This document shows, piece after piece, positions 1 through 6,489 of a DNA stretch of 13,508 bases. Source of the stretch: Pseudomonas sp. UBA5782 (lineage in GTDB: Bacteria > Pseudomonadota > Gammaproteobacteria > Pseudomonadales > Pseudomonadaceae); assembly GCA_002418465.1 (NCBI GenBank), contig DIEE01000201.1, positions 278-13,785 of the forward strand, read 5' to 3'. How positions within the stretch are numbered: position 1 is the stretch's first letter; the number at the start of each line of letters is the position of its first letter. Position numbers and translations under genes: made by a program. Under the pieces are notes generated by a model that was given only the letters and a program-made list of their open reading frames with translations, had not been told where the DNA came from and searched no databases.

Positions 1-460
1 CATGGGCGGGCCGATGATGGGCATGCAGCTGCCGCGCGCCGACGTGCCGGTGGTCAAGGGCTGCAGCGGGGTGCTGGCGCTGTCCGCGGCGGAGGTCGCC
101 GAACGTGCGCCAGAGCCCTGCGTGCGCTGTGCCAACTGCGTGCGCGGCTGTCCACAGGGGCTGATGCCGCTGGAAATGGCCGCCTACATCCGCAACGGCG
201 ATCTCAAGGGCGCCCAGGCGCTCGGGCTGAAGGACTGCATCGGCTGCGGCGCCTGCTCCTATATCTGCCCGTCGAACATCCCGCTGACCCACTACTTCAA
301 CTACGCGCGCAACGAACTGGCGACCATGGCCCGCCAGCAACGCAAGCTGGACGCTACGCGCCTGCTCGCCGAGCAGCGTGAGGCGCCCTTCGCCCGCGAA
401 CACGCGCGCCTGGCGGCGCGCCGCGCGGCGGCCATGGCGCAGACGGAGAAAAGCCAATGA
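1..460 (+). CDS. rnfC: Electron transport complex subunit RnfC, C-terminal part (5' end outside window)
   Basis: RnfC is the peripheral subunit of the Rnf complex that passes electrons between NADH and the membrane subunits. Only the last 152 residues are present; the reading frame starts at base 2 and is open to the window edge. The fragment opens with the family's GGPMMG motif. Two ferredoxin-like 4Fe-4S motifs follow, at fragment residues C40/C43/C46/C50 (CVRCANCVRGCP) and C79/C82/C85/C89 (CIGCGACSYICP). After the second cluster there is only a roughly 55-residue Arg/Ala-rich helical tail. This is short compared with the long repetitive tails of E. coli RsxC-type proteins. The stop overlaps the rnfD start by ATGA, so the two are translationally coupled. 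The assignment is firm; whether the whole protein is of the short-tailed type follows from this tail alone. Confidence 0.96.
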   Translation, partial: MGGPMMGMQLPRADVPVVKGCSGVLALSAAEVAERAPEPCVRCANCVRGCPQGLMPLEMAAYIRNGDLKGAQALGLKDCIGCGACSYICPSNIPLTHYFNYARNELATMARQQRKLDATRLLAEQREAPFAREHARLAARRAAAMAQTEKSQ

Positions 461-1533
461 GCGAAACCAGCGTGGCCCACGGGCCACACGCCCACGCCGG
501 CCCCAGCCTGCGGCGGATGATGCTCGAGGTGATCCTCGCGCTGCTCCCCGCGACCCTCTACGGTTTCAGCCAGTACGGCTGGCCGGCGCTGTTCCTGTTT
601 CTCACCTGCATCCTCTGCGGGTTACTCATCGAGGCACTCTGCCTGCGTCTGCAGAAGCGTCCGCTGCGCGCCCTCGGCGACGGCTCGGCGCTGCTCAGCT
701 GCTGGCTGCTGGCCCTGTCGCTGCCGCCGTGGGCGCCCTGGTGGGTGGCGCTGATCGGCGCGCTGCTGGCCATCGGCCTGGTCAAGCAGCTGTTCGGCGG
801 GCTCGGGCAGAACCTGTTCAATCCGGCGATGGCGGCGCGGGTGATCCTGCTGATCGCCTTCCCGGTGGAAATGACCCGCTGGGTCGAGCCGCTGGCGCTG
901 GGCAGCCTGCCGGCACCGGGTTTTTTCGAGGCGCTGCAGATCACTTTCGGCGGCGCGCAGACCGATGCCTACGCTTCGGCCACCTTGCTCGGCCACGTGA
1001 AGACCGAGCTGAGCCGCGGTAGCGCATTGAGCGCGGCGCTGGCGGAAATCTACCGGCCGCTGCAGGCGCTGCTCGGCGAGCGCGCCGGCAGCATGGGCGA
1101 GGGTTCCGCGTTGCTGCTGGCACTCGGCGGCTGCTTCTTGCTGGCGCGCCGGGTAATCACCTGGCAGGCGCCCGTCGGGCTGACCCTCGGCCTCGCCGTG
1201 CCGGCGCTGGTGATGTACCTGGTCGACCCGCTGCGCTATGCCAGCCCGCTCTACCACCTGCTCTCCGGCGGCTTCATGCTGACCCTCTGGTTCATCGTCA
1301 CCGACCCGGTGACCTGCCCCGCGTCCGCCGCCGGGCGGCTGCTCTTCGGCGTGCTCTGCGGCGCGCTGATCTACCTGATCCGCACCTACGGCAGCTACCC
1401 CGAGGCGGTGGCCTTCGCTCTGCTGCTGATGAACGCGGCGACCCCGCTGATCGACCGCTACCTGCGCCCGCGCATTTATGGGCGCAACCGCCAGGGCGCC
1501 GCACTGCAACCATTCAACCGGAGGGCGCCATGA
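457..1533 (+). CDS. rnfD: Electron transport complex subunit RnfD
   Basis: RnfD is an integral membrane flavoprotein subunit of the Rnf ferredoxin:NAD+ oxidoreductase (Na+/H+-translocating in characterised members). The 358-residue product is strongly hydrophobic, with roughly nine or ten membrane segments in two blocks, about residues 20-130 and 215-340. Between them, residues 170-178 read DAYASATLL. This is the family site where FMN is linked by a phosphoester to threonine, here T176 (known for Vibrio cholerae RnfD; inferred here by position and motif). The NLFNPAM segment at about residues 122-128 is also typical of RnfD/NqrB. The N-terminus has a small His-rich stretch (HGPHAHAG). The ATG overlaps the rnfC stop (ATGA) and is preceded by GGAGAA at 445-450. 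The gene overlaps rnfG by another ATGA. Confidence 0.97.
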   Translation: MSETSVAHGPHAHAGPSLRRMMLEVILALLPATLYGFSQYGWPALFLFLTCILCGLLIEALCLRLQKRPLRALGDGSALLSCWLLALSLPPWAPWWVALIGALLAIGLVKQLFGGLGQNLFNPAMAARVILLIAFPVEMTRWVEPLALGSLPAPGFFEALQITFGGAQTDAYASATLLGHVKTELSRGSALSAALAEIYRPLQALLGERAGSMGEGSALLLALGGCFLLARRVITWQAPVGLTLGLAVPALVMYLVDPLRYASPLYHLLSGGFMLTLWFIVTDPVTCPASAAGRLLFGVLCGALIYLIRTYGSYPEAVAFALLLMNAATPLIDRYLRPRIYGRNRQGAALQPFNRRAP

Positions 1534-2162
1534 ACTGGCAGCGTCTGCACGGCTACCTCAGCTACCAGAGCCTGGTGCTCGGCGCGGTGGTCCTGGTCAC
1601 CTGCGCCGCGCTGGGCTGGGCGGCCCAGCGTACCCACGATCCGATCCTCGCCGCCGAGGCCCAGGACCTGCGCAACAACCTGTCCCGCGTACTGCCGCAG
1701 GGCAGCTACGACAACGACCTGCTGCAGACCAGGGCGCAGGTCGACGGCCCGGAAGGCCCGCTCGATGTCTACCGCGCCAGCCTGCAGGGCAAGCCGGTGG
1801 CCGCGATCTTCTCGGTGCACGGGCGCGGCTACGCCGGCGATATCGAGGTGCTGCTGGCGGTCTCGCCGGAGGGCACGCTGCTCGGTGCGCGGGTGCTCAA
1901 GCACAAGGAAACCCCCGGCCTGGGCGACAAGATCGACATCGAGAAGAACCCCTGGATCACCCGTTTCCGCGGCCTCTCGCTGGGCAACCCGGCGCCGGAA
2001 CGCTGGGCGGTGAAGAAGGACGGCGGCAACTTCGACCAGTTCGCCGGCGCCACCATCACCCCGCGCGCGGTGGTCAAGGAAATCCGTGAGGGCCTGGAGT
2101 TCTTCGCCAGCCATCGCCAGCAACTGATCGGCGAAACCCTCGCCGCCGGAGAACCGCAATGA
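1530..2162 (+). CDS. rnfG: Electron transport complex subunit RnfG (covalent FMN protein)
   Basis: RnfG carries a covalently bound FMN that relays electrons on the periplasmic side of the Rnf complex. The 210-residue protein has one N-terminal membrane anchor (about residues 14-33) followed by a soluble FMN-binding domain. The attachment motif reads AGATIT, with the expected flavinylated threonine at T175. As I recall, this is the same residue number as reported for V. cholerae RnfG. The KETPGLGDKI segment near residues 127-136 is another strong family signature. The start is well supported: GGAGGG sits at 1520-1525 just before the ATG, and the start overlaps the rnfD stop by ATGA. The 3' end overlaps rnfE by ATGA. 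Flavinylation would need the ApbE flavin transferase, which is not encoded in this window. Confidence 0.97.
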   Translation: MNWQRLHGYLSYQSLVLGAVVLVTCAALGWAAQRTHDPILAAEAQDLRNNLSRVLPQGSYDNDLLQTRAQVDGPEGPLDVYRASLQGKPVAAIFSVHGRGYAGDIEVLLAVSPEGTLLGARVLKHKETPGLGDKIDIEKNPWITRFRGLSLGNPAPERWAVKKDGGNFDQFAGATITPRAVVKEIREGLEFFASHRQQLIGETLAAGEPQ

Positions 2163-2851
2163 GCAACTACCTGCGCATCGCCAAGGACGGCCTGTGGAGC
2201 AACAACATCGTCTTCGCCCAGGTGCTCGGCATGTGTCCGACCATGGCGGTCACCGGCTCGGCTACCAACGGCCTGGGCATGGGCCTGTGCACGACCCTGG
2301 TGCTGGTCAGCGCCAACCTGCTGGTATCGATGATCCGCCAGGCGGTGACCGAGGCCATCCGCATCCCGGTGTTCATCGTCATCATCGCCACCCTGGTGAC
2401 GCTGCTGGACATGATGATGAACGCCTGGGCCCACGCCCTGTACCAGGTGCTCGGCCTGTACATCGCGCTGATCGTCGCCAACTGCGCGGTGCTCGGCCGC
2501 GCCGAGGCCTTCGCCTCGAAGAACGGCGTGGTCGCCTCTACCCTCGATGGCCTGTTCATGGGCTTAGGCTTCACTTTCGCGCTGACCCTGATCGGCGCGA
2601 TCCGCGAGTTGACCGGCAACGGCACCCTGTTCGCCGACGCCCACCTGCTGCTGGGATCGTCCTTCGCCTTCCTCGAAACGCGGGTGATACCGGACTACAA
2701 GGGTTTCCTGCTGATGATCCTGCCGCCGGGCGCATTCTTCGCGCTGGGCTTTCTGCTCGCGCTCAAGCGCTGGATCGACCAGCGCCAGCAGGCGCGCCAG
2801 GGCATCCAGGCCGCAGCACCTGCCGCCGCGCTCGGCGGCGGCTGCCACTGA
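2159..2851 (+). CDS. rnfE: Electron transport complex subunit RnfE
   Basis: RnfE is a six-helix membrane subunit, paralogous to RnfA. In solved Rnf/Nqr structures the RnfA-RnfE pair holds a [2Fe-2S] cluster within the membrane. The 230-residue product shows the two hallmark cysteine regions, LGMCPTMAVTG with C26 and VANCAVLGRAEAFASKNG with C109. It also has a long hydrophobic profile and a short soluble Ala/Gly-rich C-terminal tail (about residues 200-230) ending GGGCH. The ATG overlaps the rnfG stop by ATGA, with GGAGAA at 2148-2153 as ribosome binding site. In P. aeruginosa PAO1, as I recall, rnfE is followed by nth (endonuclease III). Here it is followed after 18 bases by rnfH. Confidence 0.97.
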   Translation: MSNYLRIAKDGLWSNNIVFAQVLGMCPTMAVTGSATNGLGMGLCTTLVLVSANLLVSMIRQAVTEAIRIPVFIVIIATLVTLLDMMMNAWAHALYQVLGLYIALIVANCAVLGRAEAFASKNGVVASTLDGLFMGLGFTFALTLIGAIRELTGNGTLFADAHLLLGSSFAFLETRVIPDYKGFLLMILPPGAFFALGFLLALKRWIDQRQQARQGIQAAAPAAALGGGCH

Positions 2852-2869
2852 CCTTTGGGGAGGGACATC

Positions 2870-3154
2870 ATGCAAATCGTGGTTGCTTACGCCGAGGCCA
2901 ACAACCAGGCCTGGCTGGAACTGGAGGTGCCGGATGATTGCTGCGTGCACGACGCCATCGAGCGCTCCGGCGTGCTCAAGCGCTTCCCGGCGCTGGACCT
3001 GACCAAGAGCAAGGTCGGCGTCTACGGCAAGCTGGTGAAGCTGGAAGCACCGCTGCAGCCGGGCGACCGCGTGGAGATCTACCGCGCGATCCTGGTCGAT
3101 CCCAAGCTGGTGCCACGGCGCAAGATGGCCGATGACGACGACGATGACGATTGA
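2870..3154 (+). CDS. rnfH: RnfH family protein (UPF0125, ubiquitin-like fold)
   Basis: This 94-residue protein belongs to the RnfH/UPF0125 family of small beta-grasp proteins, which end the rnf operon in some bacteria such as Rhodobacter capsulatus. Their biochemical role is unsettled. Family features visible are the opening strand MQIVVAYA, the DAIERSGVL helix, VGVYGKLV, and the QPGDRVEIYRAILVDPK block near the end. A TTG 15 bases upstream (2855) is in frame, but the ATG at 2870 is preferred. It is preceded by the strong GGGGAGGG ribosome site (2857-2864) at good spacing, and the family begins here. The C-terminus is unusual: residues 88-94 are seven consecutive aspartates. The gene probably shares the rnf transcript. 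No obvious intrinsic terminator directly follows. Confidence 0.93.
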   Translation: MQIVVAYAEANNQAWLELEVPDDCCVHDAIERSGVLKRFPALDLTKSKVGVYGKLVKLEAPLQPGDRVEIYRAILVDPKLVPRRKMADDDDDDD

Positions 3155-3238
3155 GGAAACATCACGCGGTAGTGCGCCACGCGGATTTCACCTGCCCACA
3201 CACGCCGCGCCAACAGACGCACCGGCGCCCCTTCAGAT

Positions 3239-3310
3239 GTAGGGTGGATGACGCTCTTTTCATCCACCGTTACACCCCCCGGTGGATCGATGAAGCGCGA
3301 TCCACCCTAC
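3239..3310. repeat. 72-bp nested palindrome with two hairpins (REP/BIME-like)
   Basis: The outer arms GTAGGGTGGAT (3239-3249) and ATCCACCCTAC (3300-3310) are perfect 11-bp inverted repeats. Inside are two side-by-side hairpins. The first is GGTGGATGA (3243-3251) with TCATCCACC (3260-3268), an 8-nt loop. The second is GGTGGATCG (3281-3289) with CGATCCACC (3298-3306), also an 8-nt loop. The same GGTGGAT unit therefore occurs four times in alternating orientation. This is the architecture of REP-type or BIME-type dispersed palindromes in pseudomonads, and the GTAGGGTGGAT core looks familiar from such genomes. Copy number elsewhere cannot be seen from this window. Confidence 0.75.
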
Positions 3311-3328
3311 GACTGGCTTCGATCTCTC

Positions 3329-3568
3329 AAAGGGCGCGGAATCCCCCTTTCAGGAGGCTGAGCATAGGCATTGCGCAGGGGGACGAGCGGCATGGATGCC
3401 GCGAGAGCTGCGCTGGGCCAGGGATGGCCCATCGCAGCGTGCCCCCGGAGCGGTGCCGGAGTGAGGGGAGTCTCGCGCAGCGAGACCCGGATGCAGGGGG
3501 CGCATTCTCTTGGGTTACTTTCTCCTGTGCGAGCAAGAGAAAGTGACTCGCCGTAAGGGCGAAACCCA
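3329..3568. repeat. Hairpin-rich intergenic element
   Basis: Five successive inverted repeats fill this stretch, followed by a small hairpin. They are AAAGGG/CCCTTT (3329-3350), GCGGCAT/ATGCCGC (3387-3402), and a 12-bp stem with one mismatch (arms 3408-3420 and 3425-3437). Next come GTCTCGC/GCGAGAC (3470-3486) and an 11-bp stem with one wobble (arms 3514-3524 and 3537-3547). A small hairpin TCGCC/GGCGA lies at 3548-3562. TGGGTT (3511-3516) can also pair with AACCCA (3563-3568), closing the last two into a three-way junction. Similar sequence with a GGGTTACTTTCTC...GAGAAAGT hairpin is, from memory, a common dispersed intergenic repeat in pseudomonads and xanthomonads, often mis-annotated as small proteins. 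Whether it acts as RNA or DNA is unknown. Confidence 0.6.
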
Positions 3569-3640
3569 GACGGTCAGTTATCTACACACGCTGAGTACAT
3601 ACGGATTTCCAGGGCCTCATCCGAGCCTAAATCCACCCCC

Positions 3641-4135
3641 TCAACCCTCCCGGCGTTCTCCCGTAAAGCTAAGCGTCCCCTTGCAGCGCCTGCACACATA
3701 CCGGCGCCCCTTGGCCACCAGCGCATGCCGCTGCGCCGTGAAGTCGAATTCACCCCCCGCACAACCACAGCGATAGACGAACCGACTGCCCTGCCGGCGG
3801 GTGATCGCATAGGTGTGGCAACGGTTCGGCGGCAACTCGTAGACCCCCCGCATGACCAGTTGCCACTCCTCGCCATGCGGGCGGATGCGCGGGCCGAACA
3901 TCTGGTGCGCGATCAGGTGGGCGACTTCGTGGGCGACGGTCTGGCGCAGGAAGTCCTCGCTGTTTTCCCGGTACAGCTGCAGATTGAAACGCAGCAGGTT
4001 CTCGTCCAGATGGGCGACGCCGGCCTTATGGCCGCGCAGCTTCAGGCTGACTTCGGGGCGCGGGAAACGGCGTTTGAAGAAGGCCTCGGCGAGCTGGTAA
4101 CAGGCCTCGACGCGGGCGTTTAGCTGGTGGGGCAT
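3641..4135 (-). CDS. SprT-family zinc metallopeptidase-like protein
   Basis: The 164-residue product belongs to the SprT-like family, which shares the zincin active-site layout of the eukaryotic DNA-protein crosslink protease SPRTN. The HEVAH zinc motif is at residues 69-73 (catalytic E70), and a third histidine lies in RPHGEEW at H87. A C-terminal zinc ribbon is suggested by the C123/C125 pair (YRCGC) and by C148/C151 (CRRC). The usual length for bacterial SprT is about 165 residues, so the gene is complete. The ATG follows AGGAG at 6-nt spacing on the minus strand. It lies 43 bases after the Yip1-family gene ending at 4179 and could share its transcript. Cytoplasmic protease activity is plausible from the motif, but the bacterial role is not well established. 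Confidence 0.92.
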   Translation of the reverse strand: MPHQLNARVEACYQLAEAFFKRRFPRPEVSLKLRGHKAGVAHLDENLLRFNLQLYRENSEDFLRQTVAHEVAHLIAHQMFGPRIRPHGEEWQLVMRGVYELPPNRCHTYAITRRQGSRFVYRCGCAGGEFDFTAQRHALVAKGRRYVCRRCKGTLSFTGERREG

Positions 4136-4137
4136 AG

Positions 4138-4155
4138 GGCACTCCTGAGAGTGCC
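4138..4155 (-). promoter_or_regulatory. Hairpin overlapping the sprT-like ribosome binding site
   Basis: Just upstream of the sprT-like start, a perfect 6-bp inverted repeat GGCACT/AGTGCC with a 6-nt loop spans 18 bases. Read on the minus strand, the Shine-Dalgarno AGGAG straddles the loop and the 3' arm, four bases before the ATG. Folding would partly hide the ribosome site. This could tune translation or may be chance. No U-tract follows, so it does not look like a terminator. Confidence 0.35.
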
Positions 4156-4178
4156 ATTATGCCAGAGGGAAGGTTGGA

Positions 4179-4841
4179 TCAGAGCCCTTTGGGCACCTCG
4201 TTCGGGCGTTCCTGGACGGTCGGATAGGCCTGGTCCGGAGCGGTGCGCTCGTAGGTCGGCTGCAGCATCAGCATCCAGAACAGGATCATGCTGACCAGCG
4301 TGTGTACCAGCATCAGGATGCCGACGCCCATCACCGAGGCGGAAAACAGCATGCCTTTCTCTTTCGGGATGCGCATGAACTTCGGCAGGCCGATGAACAA
4401 CAGGTAGGCCGAGTACGCCGCCGCGAGCGGCAGCACGATCATCGCCAACCAGCGGCTCGGATAGAGCGCGGCGAGCCCGGCGAGGAACAGCGGGGTGACC
4501 ATGTAGGCGACGAAGCCGATGCACTGGTTGAGTGTCGGGCGGGCATCGAAGGTCCGCGTCATCCAGCGCACGAAGGCGCCCATCAGGAACACGCCGAACA
4601 GCGACGACAGGTAGAGCAGCACGCTCAGCTGCAGGGCGCTGCTGCTGTCCAGGCGCACGGTCTCGTTTTCCACCAGGGTCCATCCGGTGATGGTGGTGCC
4701 GACGAACAGGCAGATCGCCGGGATCAGCGCCAGCAGGAACAGGTGGCCAAGGTAATGCGAGCTGTTGGCCTGCTCTTCATTGCGGATCTCGACCCAGGCC
4801 CGGTCCGGGTGAGTCATCAGGGAGACGAAATGTGGAGTCAT
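4179..4841 (-). CDS. Yip1-family integral membrane protein (copy B)
   Basis: This 220-residue membrane protein has the bacterial Yip1-domain layout. It has a short soluble N-terminus with HPDRAWVEIRNEE (residues 11-23) and about five membrane helices (roughly residues 30-50, 73-95, 108-130, 133-155 and 170-193). A family-like segment (YMVTPLFLAGLAALYPS) lies near residues 118-134. A 25-residue charged/proline tail ends the protein. The ATG at 4841 is chosen over an upstream in-frame start because GAGGAG lies directly upstream and the next gene starts with a matching motif. It is clearly paralogous to the product at 5017-5616. The function of bacterial Yip1 proteins is unknown. A terminator at 4974-4996 separates it from its paralogue, so its promoter probably lies in 4842-4973, although no clear -35/-10 pair is visible. 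Confidence 0.88.
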   Translation of the reverse strand: MTPHFVSLMTHPDRAWVEIRNEEQANSSHYLGHLFLLALIPAICLFVGTTITGWTLVENETVRLDSSSALQLSVLLYLSSLFGVFLMGAFVRWMTRTFDARPTLNQCIGFVAYMVTPLFLAGLAALYPSRWLAMIVLPLAAAYSAYLLFIGLPKFMRIPKEKGMLFSASVMGVGILMLVHTLVSMILFWMLMLQPTYERTAPDQAYPTVQERPNEVPKGL

Positions 4842-4973
4842 GGTGTTTCTCCTCACAAACGTATTGGGTCCCGCACCTGCCCGGTTGGGCCGGTTAAACC
4901 AGTAGACGATGTAAGGAAAAGCAGGGTTCATCGATTGCCCGGTTTACCCGGCGAACGGTATCTGCGGGCGCTG

Positions 4974-4996
4974 AAAAAGCCGCCCGCAGGCGGCTT
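4974..4996 (-). terminator. Rho-independent terminator of the upstream Yip1-family gene
   Basis: On the minus strand AAGCCGCC and GGCGGCTT form a perfect 8-bp stem with a 4-nt loop (4977-4996). The stem runs into a T-tract (the A run at 4974-4978 on the plus strand). It lies 20 bases beyond the stop of the gene at 5017-5616. This is a textbook intrinsic terminator and indicates that the two Yip1 genes are at least partly separate transcription units. Confidence 0.88.
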
Positions 4997-5016
4997 CCAG
5001 GGATGAAACGCGACAT

Positions 5017-5616
5017 TCAGTTGGTATAGACAGGCCCGACGCCGATGCCCCAGAGGATCACCGACAGCGCGATCATCGCCACCAGCAGGACCAGTCCGAC
5101 CGCCAGTACCGAGCTGGAGAACAAGAAGCCCTCGTCGCGCGAGATGCCCATGAAGGTCGGCAGGCCGACGTAGAGCAGGTAGGCGGTGTAGCAGACCGCC
5201 ACCGTGCCGACCGCCATCGCCAGCCACAGGTTGGGGTAGAGCGCGGCGAGCCCGCCGACGAACAGCGGCGTGGCGGTGTAGGCGGCGAACACCACGCACT
5301 GGGCGAGTGTCGGGCTGGCCGCATAGGTGCGCGACATCCAGTGAATGAAGGCGCCCATCACCGCGACCCCGGCGAGCATCGCCATGTAGGACAGCATGGT
5401 CATCTGCGCCGCGCTGGCCTCGGTCAGGCGCACGGCCGGCCCGGCGCCGTGGCTCCAGCCGAACTGACTGGTGCCTATATAGGCGGACACGGCGGGAATC
5501 GCGGCGAGTATCAGGACGTGGGTGAGGTACATGTGGCTGATGGATTCCTCCTCGCCACGGATTTGCTGCCATTCGCGATCGGGATGGGCGAAAAGCCCCC
5601 AGACGTGGTTGATCAT
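5017..5616 (-). CDS. Yip1-family integral membrane protein (copy A)
   Basis: This 199-residue protein is paralogous to the product at 4179-4841. The shared features, in the same order, are HPDREWQQIRGEE near the N-terminus, MGAFIHWMSRTY, SPTLAQCVVFAAYTATPLFVG, LYPNLWLAM and YVGLPTFMGISRDEGFLFSSS. About five membrane helices are predicted by eye, between residues 27 and 195. The ATG at 5616 is preferred over an in-frame upstream start at 5649 because GAGGAG sits 8 nt before it and the opening MINHVWGLFAHPD aligns with the paralogue's MTPHFVSLMTHPD. It lacks the longer polar C-terminal tail of copy B. It ends shortly before a strong terminator. No specific function can be assigned. A 156-base gap separates it from the DnaJ-related gene. 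Confidence 0.87.
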   Translation of the reverse strand: MINHVWGLFAHPDREWQQIRGEEESISHMYLTHVLILAAIPAVSAYIGTSQFGWSHGAGPAVRLTEASAAQMTMLSYMAMLAGVAVMGAFIHWMSRTYAASPTLAQCVVFAAYTATPLFVGGLAALYPNLWLAMAVGTVAVCYTAYLLYVGLPTFMGISRDEGFLFSSSVLAVGLVLLVAMIALSVILWGIGVGPVYTN

Positions 5617-5772
5617 GCCTTCATCTCCTCTTGTTATGGTGATCGCCACGGGAGTCGGCCGGTGAAGCGTGTCGAAGCGACTAAGGTCGATTCGGGTGCG
5701 ATCGTACGTCGCAGTATAGAAGCGGCTGCAGCCCTTGCGGGCCGTGGGTTAGAGCGAATCCGCCTGTAACCC

Positions 5773-6366
5773 TCAGCGGTAATAGCGAGTCAGAATTTCC
5801 ATCGCCAGATTGATCGACTGGATGCGCTCGGTGCTGCCGCCGCGATCCGGGTGATGCAGGCTCACCAGTTGCCGGTAGCGCTGGCGGATCAGGCCGAGAT
5901 CGAGCGGTGCATCCATGTCCAGCTCGAACAGCTCCAGCGCCGCGCGCTTCTCCTCGCCGCCCTGCATGCGCGTCCAGAAGCTGGCGAGCAGGGCCTGCAC
6001 ATCGCTTTCGCTGGTTTGCCGCAGCTGTTCCATGTTCAGGTAGTAGTCGCGCAGCGGGTCCTGTACGGCAAGGGCGGCCTCGCCGGCACGATAGGGCAAA
6101 AACTGGATGTGCAGCGCGCCGATGGACAGGTGCGCGGCCTGCTCCTGCCAGAGGCGGTCGCGCAGTTGGTACAGCGCGTTGAACAGCAGGAAGTGGGTGC
6201 GGAACAGCACCAGCCGGTCGGTCAGGGGCAGGTGCGGGATGTGCGTGGAGTGGCGTTCCTTGAGCAACTGGATCAGCTGGTACTCGCTGCAGCCGTCCGG
6301 CAGTTCGCCGAGCAGCTGGCGCAGGTGCTCGGCAAGGTCCAGCGCGAGATCGAGTTCGGTGGGCAT
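5773..6366 (-). CDS. DnaJ-related protein with C-terminal J domain
   Basis: The 197-residue product has an N-terminal region resembling the DNAJ-related family (about residues 1-150). Its last 50 or so residues form a compact J domain. The HPD tripeptide that stimulates Hsp70/DnaK ATPase is at 172-174 within LVSLHHPDRGG, preceded by the QRYRQL helix. There is no Gly/Phe region or zinc domain, so it is a specialised (class III-like) co-chaperone candidate and not DnaJ itself. Client proteins are unknown. The ATG at 6366 gives the expected family start. It is divergent from ttcA across a 123-base gap (6367-6489) that must hold both promoters. Confidence 0.88.
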   Translation of the reverse strand: MPTELDLALDLAEHLRQLLGELPDGCSEYQLIQLLKERHSTHIPHLPLTDRLVLFRTHFLLFNALYQLRDRLWQEQAAHLSIGALHIQFLPYRAGEAALAVQDPLRDYYLNMEQLRQTSESDVQALLASFWTRMQGGEEKRAALELFELDMDAPLDLGLIRQRYRQLVSLHHPDRGGSTERIQSINLAMEILTRYYR

Positions 6367-6489
6367 GCGTGCAGCTTAACATCGGCGCCGCCGAGGGCGC
6401 GGACTGGCCGGATATCCGAGTGGAGTAGGGCGGCGGCGGGTTTTGCGCTTAAAATGCGCGCCTTTCGCAACTCGCCGGACGTTTTCGCC

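Larger units (their letters stand above)
3155..3640. other. Intergenic region between convergent rnfH and sprT-like genes, no credible gene
   Basis: These 486 bases lie between two genes that point at each other. Several short open frames cross the region on both strands. They pass through inverted repeats, lack ribosome sites and resemble no protein I recognise. The recognisable content is a 72-bp nested palindrome (3239-3310) and a run of hairpins (3329-3568), described separately. The first 84 bases (3155-3238) and the last 72 (3569-3640) show nothing I can name. No U-tract terminator for the rnf operon is evident. The structured elements may limit read-through, but that is inference. Confidence 0.7.

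Noticed and set aside
622..1509. 295-codon minus-strand frame opposite rnfD
   Set aside because: It is a shadow of rnfD with low-complexity Gln/Arg/Ala composition.
3151..3776. Several small ORFs in the intergenic repeats (e.g. 3151-3546, 3371-3556 and 3510-3776 plus; 3327-3536 minus)
   Set aside because: They run through inverted repeats in several frames and both strands, lack ribosome sites, and match the pattern of dispersed repeats often mis-called as genes.
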